The position numbers and the translations under genes are program-made. DNA of 64,000 bases. It comes from Desulfitobacterium hafniense DCB-2. GTDB taxonomy: Bacteria; Bacillota; Desulfitobacteriia; Desulfitobacteriales; Desulfitobacteriaceae. Where the stretch lies: positions 186,001-250,000 of the forward strand of contig NC_011830.1 in assembly GCF_000021925.1 (NCBI RefSeq), written 5' to 3'. Numbering within the stretch: the first letter of the stretch is position 1; each line of letters opens with the position of its first letter. Shown here piece by piece: positions 60,568-64,000 of this stretch. A model generated the notes under the pieces. It searched no databases, was not told where the DNA came from, and saw only the letters and a program-made list of their open reading frames with translations.

Positions 60568-61740
60568 ATGAATGAGCAGAAGACCGTTTTAGCATTATTG
60601 CTTATGAATATCTTTATTGCCTTTTTAGGGATCGGCCTTGTTATCCCTGTCCTGCCGACGCTGATGAGAGAATTAGGGGTGAACGGCACGGTAGTGGGCT
60701 ATTTGACTGCTGCTTTTGCCATAGCCCAGCTTATCTGTTCACCTTTTGCCGGTAAAGCGGCGGATAAAATAGGCCGGAAAAAGGTTCTGGTGACAGGGTT
60801 GTTTCTTTTTGGATTCTCTGAAGTGCTTTTTGGTTTAGGACAAGAAATCGAAGTTCTGTTCCTGGCCCGGATCTTGGGGGGTGTGAGCTCGGCTTTAATC
60901 ATGCCGGCTGTGACAGCTTTTATTGCGGATATCACAACATTGGAAACACGGCCTAAGGCACTGGGATATATGTCGGCTGCCATCAACACAGGGTTTATTA
61001 TCGGGCCGGGTATCGGTGGTTTTTTGGCGGATTTTGGTACACGTACCCCTTTTTTCTTTGCCGGAGCCCTCGGTGCTGTCGCTGCAATACTGTCCATCAT
61101 TTTCCTGAAGGAGCCGGATCGCTCCAATGAAGCCGCTGAAGAAGAGGTTCCAAAGCTTAAGACGAGCATTAAGCGCATGCTGGCTCCTATGTACTTTATT
61201 GCCTTCGCCTTGATCCTGATTGCCTCCTTCGGTTTATCGGCTTTTGAGTCCTTCTTCGCCCTTTTCGTCGATGGCAAGTTTTTCTTTACTCCCAAGGAAA
61301 TTGCTTTTGTTATTACCGCAGGTGCTTTGCTGGGAGCTTTGATCCAGGTCCTGCTTTTTGAGCGGCTTGCCCGGCGCTGGGGTGAAATCAAGTTGATTCG
61401 CTATAGCCTGATTCTATCTGGGATCCTTATTTTCTTATTGACCGCTGTTCATTCCTATGTATGGATCCTGGTGGTAACGACTCTGGCCTTTATTGGCTTT
61501 GATCTGTTCCGGCCTGCGGTAACATCTTACCTCTCAAAAATTGCCGGGAATGAGCAGGGCTTTGTTGGGGGCATGAACTCTATGTTCACCAGCCTGGGGA
61601 ATATTTTTGGTCCGATCATCGGGGGAATGCTGTTCGATGTAGACATTGATTATCCCTTTTATTTTTCTGTAGCAGTTATGATTCTTGGGGTGATCATTAC
61701 TTTGTTCTGGAAAGAACCCAGCCGCATTCTTCAGCAGTGA
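60568..61740 (+). CDS. MFS multidrug efflux transporter (Bmr/Blt-like)
   Basis: 390 aa with 12 helices. Motif A GKAADKIGRKKVLV between helices 2 and 3 and antiporter motif C (GFIIGPGIGGFLADFG) mark a drug:H+ antiporter of the DHA1 group. Preceded by its MerR-type activator gene and promoter. SD TGAGGAG. Confidence 0.88.
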   Translation: MNEQKTVLALLLMNIFIAFLGIGLVIPVLPTLMRELGVNGTVVGYLTAAFAIAQLICSPFAGKAADKIGRKKVLVTGLFLFGFSEVLFGLGQEIEVLFLARILGGVSSALIMPAVTAFIADITTLETRPKALGYMSAAINTGFIIGPGIGGFLADFGTRTPFFFAGALGAVAAILSIIFLKEPDRSNEAAEEEVPKLKTSIKRMLAPMYFIAFALILIASFGLSAFESFFALFVDGKFFFTPKEIAFVITAGALLGALIQVLLFERLARRWGEIKLIRYSLILSGILIFLLTAVHSYVWILVVTTLAFIGFDLFRPAVTSYLSKIAGNEQGFVGGMNSMFTSLGNIFGPIIGGMLFDVDIDYPFYFSVAVMILGVIITLFWKEPSRILQQ

Positions 61741-61791
61741 AGGGGCGGCTTAGCTTCAATAATACAGAGGGGAATCTGGCTTTTTCAGTGA

Positions 61792-61820
61792 TTTTTGGAT
61801 ACACTAAAAAGAGTGTATAA
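61792..61820 (+). promoter_or_regulatory. 20-bp box copy 2 with promoter and dyad
   Basis: Second copy of TTTTTGGATACACTAAAAAG (61792-61811). TTTTGG and TATAAT (61817-61822) are 17 nt apart, and ATACACT/AGTGTAT form a dyad within. Probable promoter/operator for the next gene. Confidence 0.65.
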
Positions 61821-61981
61821 TGCTTATATAGTGTTTATTTTTTAGGAATTTATAGATGTATTTTTGCTTGGTATAGCTTGCTGAAGGGCTGTTAGCTAAA
61901 GCCAAGAGAAAACTGCCATGAAGTAGAGATATGACCTGGAAAAGGCTTGTTAAAGTAGGGATATAGAGAGAGGGTGGCTTG

Positions 61982-62896
61982 ATGCATTTTGTGATGATAT
62001 TTCTTGATGGATTTGGGTTAGGCGGAGACCGGGATAATCCTATTATGGCTGCCCATACCCCTTACATAGATGAATTGTTGGGAGGACATTATCTGTGGGG
62101 ACAGGAGCGTCGGATAGAATCTGAGCAGCTAATCCTTATACCCTTGGATGCCTCCTTGGATGTGACCGGAATTCCTCAAAGTGCTACAGGTCAGACGACT
62201 TTGTGGACGGGGGTTAACGGTGCCAAGGCACTGGGCTTTCATCTGAATGCCTATCCCAATGAAAAACTGGCGGAGATTATAAAAGAAAAGTCTATCTTTA
62301 AACAGTTAGCAGATCAAGGTAAGAAGGTGACTTTTGCCAATACTTTTACCAGTCATTATGATGAGATGATAGCTTCCGGGAAGAGGAGGCATACTGCTTC
62401 TACCTTATCCGCCCTGGCTGGTGGGGTGCCTTTACGCCGGATCGAGGATCTATTGCAGGGAAAAGGGGTCTATCAGGATATGACCAATGAGATCCTCAGG
62501 GAGCTGGAACAAGAAGCAGATATACCGCTAATAACTTCTTATGAAGCAGGGAAAAACCTGGGCCGCCTGGCTTTGGACTATGATTTTACTCTGTATGAAT
62601 TCTTCCAGACGGATGTGCGCGGCCATAAACAGGATTGGGAAAAAGCGGTGGCTTTAATTGAGCAGATTGATGGGTTTATCGGGGGTTTTATGTCTGTAGT
62701 TCGTCATGAGGATGTGACCTGGCTTTTAACCAGCGATCATGGGAATATTGAGGATTTTCGCGTTAAAGGCCATACTCAGAATCCGGTTCCTGCTCTGGGC
62801 TGGTCCAGCAAGCCGTTGGAATGGCCACAGTGGGAGCGGCTGGAGGATGTGACGCCGGGGATCGTGAGGATGATATTAGGAACGAGGGAATTGTAG
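61982..62896 (+). CDS. alkaline phosphatase superfamily metalloenzyme
   Basis: 304 aa resembling phosphopentomutase/BPG-independent phosphoglycerate mutase domains: IFLDGFGLGGDRDNP (metal Asp), QSATGQTTLWTG (nucleophile region) and LTSDHGNIEDF (metal D-H). It is much shorter than either mutase and lacks the cap domain, so it is probably a phosphohydrolase or mutase of unknown substrate. SD GAGAGGGTGG. Confidence 0.8.
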   Translation: MHFVMIFLDGFGLGGDRDNPIMAAHTPYIDELLGGHYLWGQERRIESEQLILIPLDASLDVTGIPQSATGQTTLWTGVNGAKALGFHLNAYPNEKLAEIIKEKSIFKQLADQGKKVTFANTFTSHYDEMIASGKRRHTASTLSALAGGVPLRRIEDLLQGKGVYQDMTNEILRELEQEADIPLITSYEAGKNLGRLALDYDFTLYEFFQTDVRGHKQDWEKAVALIEQIDGFIGGFMSVVRHEDVTWLLTSDHGNIEDFRVKGHTQNPVPALGWSSKPLEWPQWERLEDVTPGIVRMILGTREL

Positions 62897-62897
62897 A

Positions 62898-64000
62898 ATG
62901 TCACACATTAAGGATGCGGAGTTATCTTCTATGGAGCTCTTAGCTCCGGCGGGGAGTTATGAGTCTTTTAAAGCTGCTGTAGAGAATGGGGCCGATGCGG
63001 TGTATCTGGGGGGAAAGAGCTTTAATGCCCGGGCCAGTGCCGCTAATTTTGGCCTGGATGAGTTGCGGCAGGTGGTGCAGTATGCCCATGAGCGGGAGAC
63101 GAAGGTTTATGTGACGGTGAATATTTTGATTGCCGATCAGGAGTTTCCTGAGCTTTACGATTATATTTACAGCTTATACGAGATTGGGGTGGATGCCCTG
63201 ATCCTTCAGGATATTGGCGTAGGGTCAATGATCCGGAGCGTTTTGCCGGAGATGGAGCGCCATGCCAGTACCCAGATGACCATCAATACAACCTGGGGTG
63301 TTCGTCATGTAGAAAGACTGGGCTTTCAACGAGTGGTCCTGGCCCGGGAAGTGTCGGTTGAGCAGATGAAAACCATTTCTGCCAAAACAGCTCTGGAGAT
63401 AGAGGTGTTTGTCCATGGGGCCTTGTGTATTTGCTACTCGGGGCAATGCTTGATGTCCAGTTATATCGGGGGCCGAAGCGGCAACCGGGGAAGATGCGCT
63501 CAACCTTGCCGGCTGACCTACCAACTGATGAATGAAGAGAGAAAAGATCTGCTGGCTGAGGCTAACCTAGGCAATCACCTCCTAAGTCCGCGGGATTTGA
63601 ACTTTGTGGAGGAGATTCATACTTTAAAAGAGTGTGGGGTCTACTCCTTGAAAGTGGAAGGACGGATGAAAAGGCCGGAGTATGTGGCTACGGTCACTCG
63701 TATTTATCGTCGTGCTCTGGATCACGTGCTTTCCCAAGAAAATGGCGTAAACGCTGGGTCAGCGGTGACAGGGGAAGAAAAGACCGAACTTTTACAGATT
63801 TTTAACCGGGATTTTTCTCGGGCTTATTTCCATAGTCACCCTGGAGCGGAGTTGATGAGCTATGCCCGCCCCAACAATAGAGGGATTCGTCTGGGCAGGA
63901 TTGTTCAGAATAGGGGCAATCAGCTGGAGATTAAACTGGAGGCGTATCTCAGACCCGGTGATGGAATTGAGGTCTGGACAAGCCGGGGCCGGGAAGGGAT
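62898..64000 (+). CDS. U32 peptidase-family protein (partial, runs off the window)
   Basis: 367 codons without a stop to the window end. N-terminus ELLAPAGSYESFKAAVENGADAVYLGG and the family signature VFVHGALCICYSGQCLMSSYIGGRSGNRGRCAQPCRLTY are present. Members of U32 are now known to be involved in tRNA uridine hydroxylation (TrhP) or 23S rRNA cytidine hydroxylation (RlhA), not collagen cleavage. ATG at 62898 is 1 nt after the previous stop, so both are co-transcribed; an internal ATG at 62931 is possible. Confidence 0.9.
   Translation, partial: MSHIKDAELSSMELLAPAGSYESFKAAVENGADAVYLGGKSFNARASAANFGLDELRQVVQYAHERETKVYVTVNILIADQEFPELYDYIYSLYEIGVDALILQDIGVGSMIRSVLPEMERHASTQMTINTTWGVRHVERLGFQRVVLAREVSVEQMKTISAKTALEIEVFVHGALCICYSGQCLMSSYIGGRSGNRGRCAQPCRLTYQLMNEERKDLLAEANLGNHLLSPRDLNFVEEIHTLKECGVYSLKVEGRMKRPEYVATVTRIYRRALDHVLSQENGVNAGSAVTGEEKTELLQIFNRDFSRAYFHSHPGAELMSYARPNNRGIRLGRIVQNRGNQLEIKLEAYLRPGDGIEVWTSRGREG

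Noticed and set aside
60699..61391. 230-aa minus-strand open frame rich in Lys/Ala/Pro
   Set aside because: Antisense shadow of the MFS transporter gene.

Overview
The window looks like chromosomal DNA of an anaerobic, spore-forming Firmicute close to Desulfitobacterium (D. hafniense-like). The support is T-box leaders on thrS and pheST, ytxC next to thrS, an infC-rpmI-rplT operon with an ATT start, meso-diaminopimelate dehydrogenase, a Sec-type (clade II) nitrous oxide reductase cluster, corrinoid/UroD methyl-transfer proteins, and a Tat-exported fumarate-reductase-like flavoprotein with its own small cytochrome. The genus assignment is inferred from gene content, not from a database comparison.

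Layout. 0-5.5 kb: cytoplasmic-looking aryl-sulfate sulfotransferase, FAD oxidoreductase fused to a Rieske domain, Na/Pi cotransporter. 5.5-7.5 kb: a small tyrosine recombinase inside an ~875 bp segment bounded by identical palindromes in opposite orientation, followed directly by an HD-GYP (c-di-GMP phosphodiesterase type) gene. An outward promoter sits just inside the left palindrome, so this looks like a self-inverting ON/OFF switch. 7.5-16 kb: a 38-aa zinc-finger-like ORF, a small membrane protein, a processive glycosyltransferase, polyamine genes (speB, then speA-speE) interrupted by seven tRNA genes and a Dam-type restriction-modification pair. 16-22.4 kb: bacteriohemerythrin, ytxC, T-box-thrS, a structured intergenic element, an EamA transporter, ddh. 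22.4-24 kb: an IS1182-type transposase.

24-32 kb: a probable sulfoacetate dissimilation operon: xsc, sauS, sauC, sauD, a DASS transporter and a GntR regulator. The predicted route is sulfoacetate to sulfoacetyl-CoA to sulfoacetaldehyde to acetyl phosphate plus sulfite; the sulfite could serve as respiratory electron acceptor. 32-36.7 kb: a tightly overlapping four-gene operon joining a corrinoid protein, a UroD-type methyltransferase that has lost two of three zinc ligands, a histidine kinase with a cysteine-rich GAF-like domain, and a sigma54-dependent response regulator. This reads more like a sensory system than a catabolic methyltransferase.

37-49 kb: a long nos operon behind a textbook sigma54 promoter with helically phased upstream repeats: MacB/FtsX-type ABC transporter, DUF4418 membrane protein, cytochrome c, a split b6-type bc complex (Rieske, cytochrome b, subunit IV), second cytochrome c, nosZ, nosB, nosD, nosL, nosY, nosF. 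It encodes a whole menaquinol-to-N2O electron path plus copper-site assembly. 49-56.3 kb: infC-rpmI-rplT, an rRNA methyltransferase, yqzL, T-box-pheST, zapA, a NifX-type protein behind a symmetric promoter. 56.3-64 kb: flavoprotein/cytochrome pair with divergent LysR, a MerR-MFS drug-efflux pair with a 19-bp-spacer promoter, an alkaline-phosphatase-superfamily enzyme, and a U32 peptidase-family gene running off the end.

Start codons were chosen by Shine-Dalgarno (SD) position and often differ from the longest possible frame.
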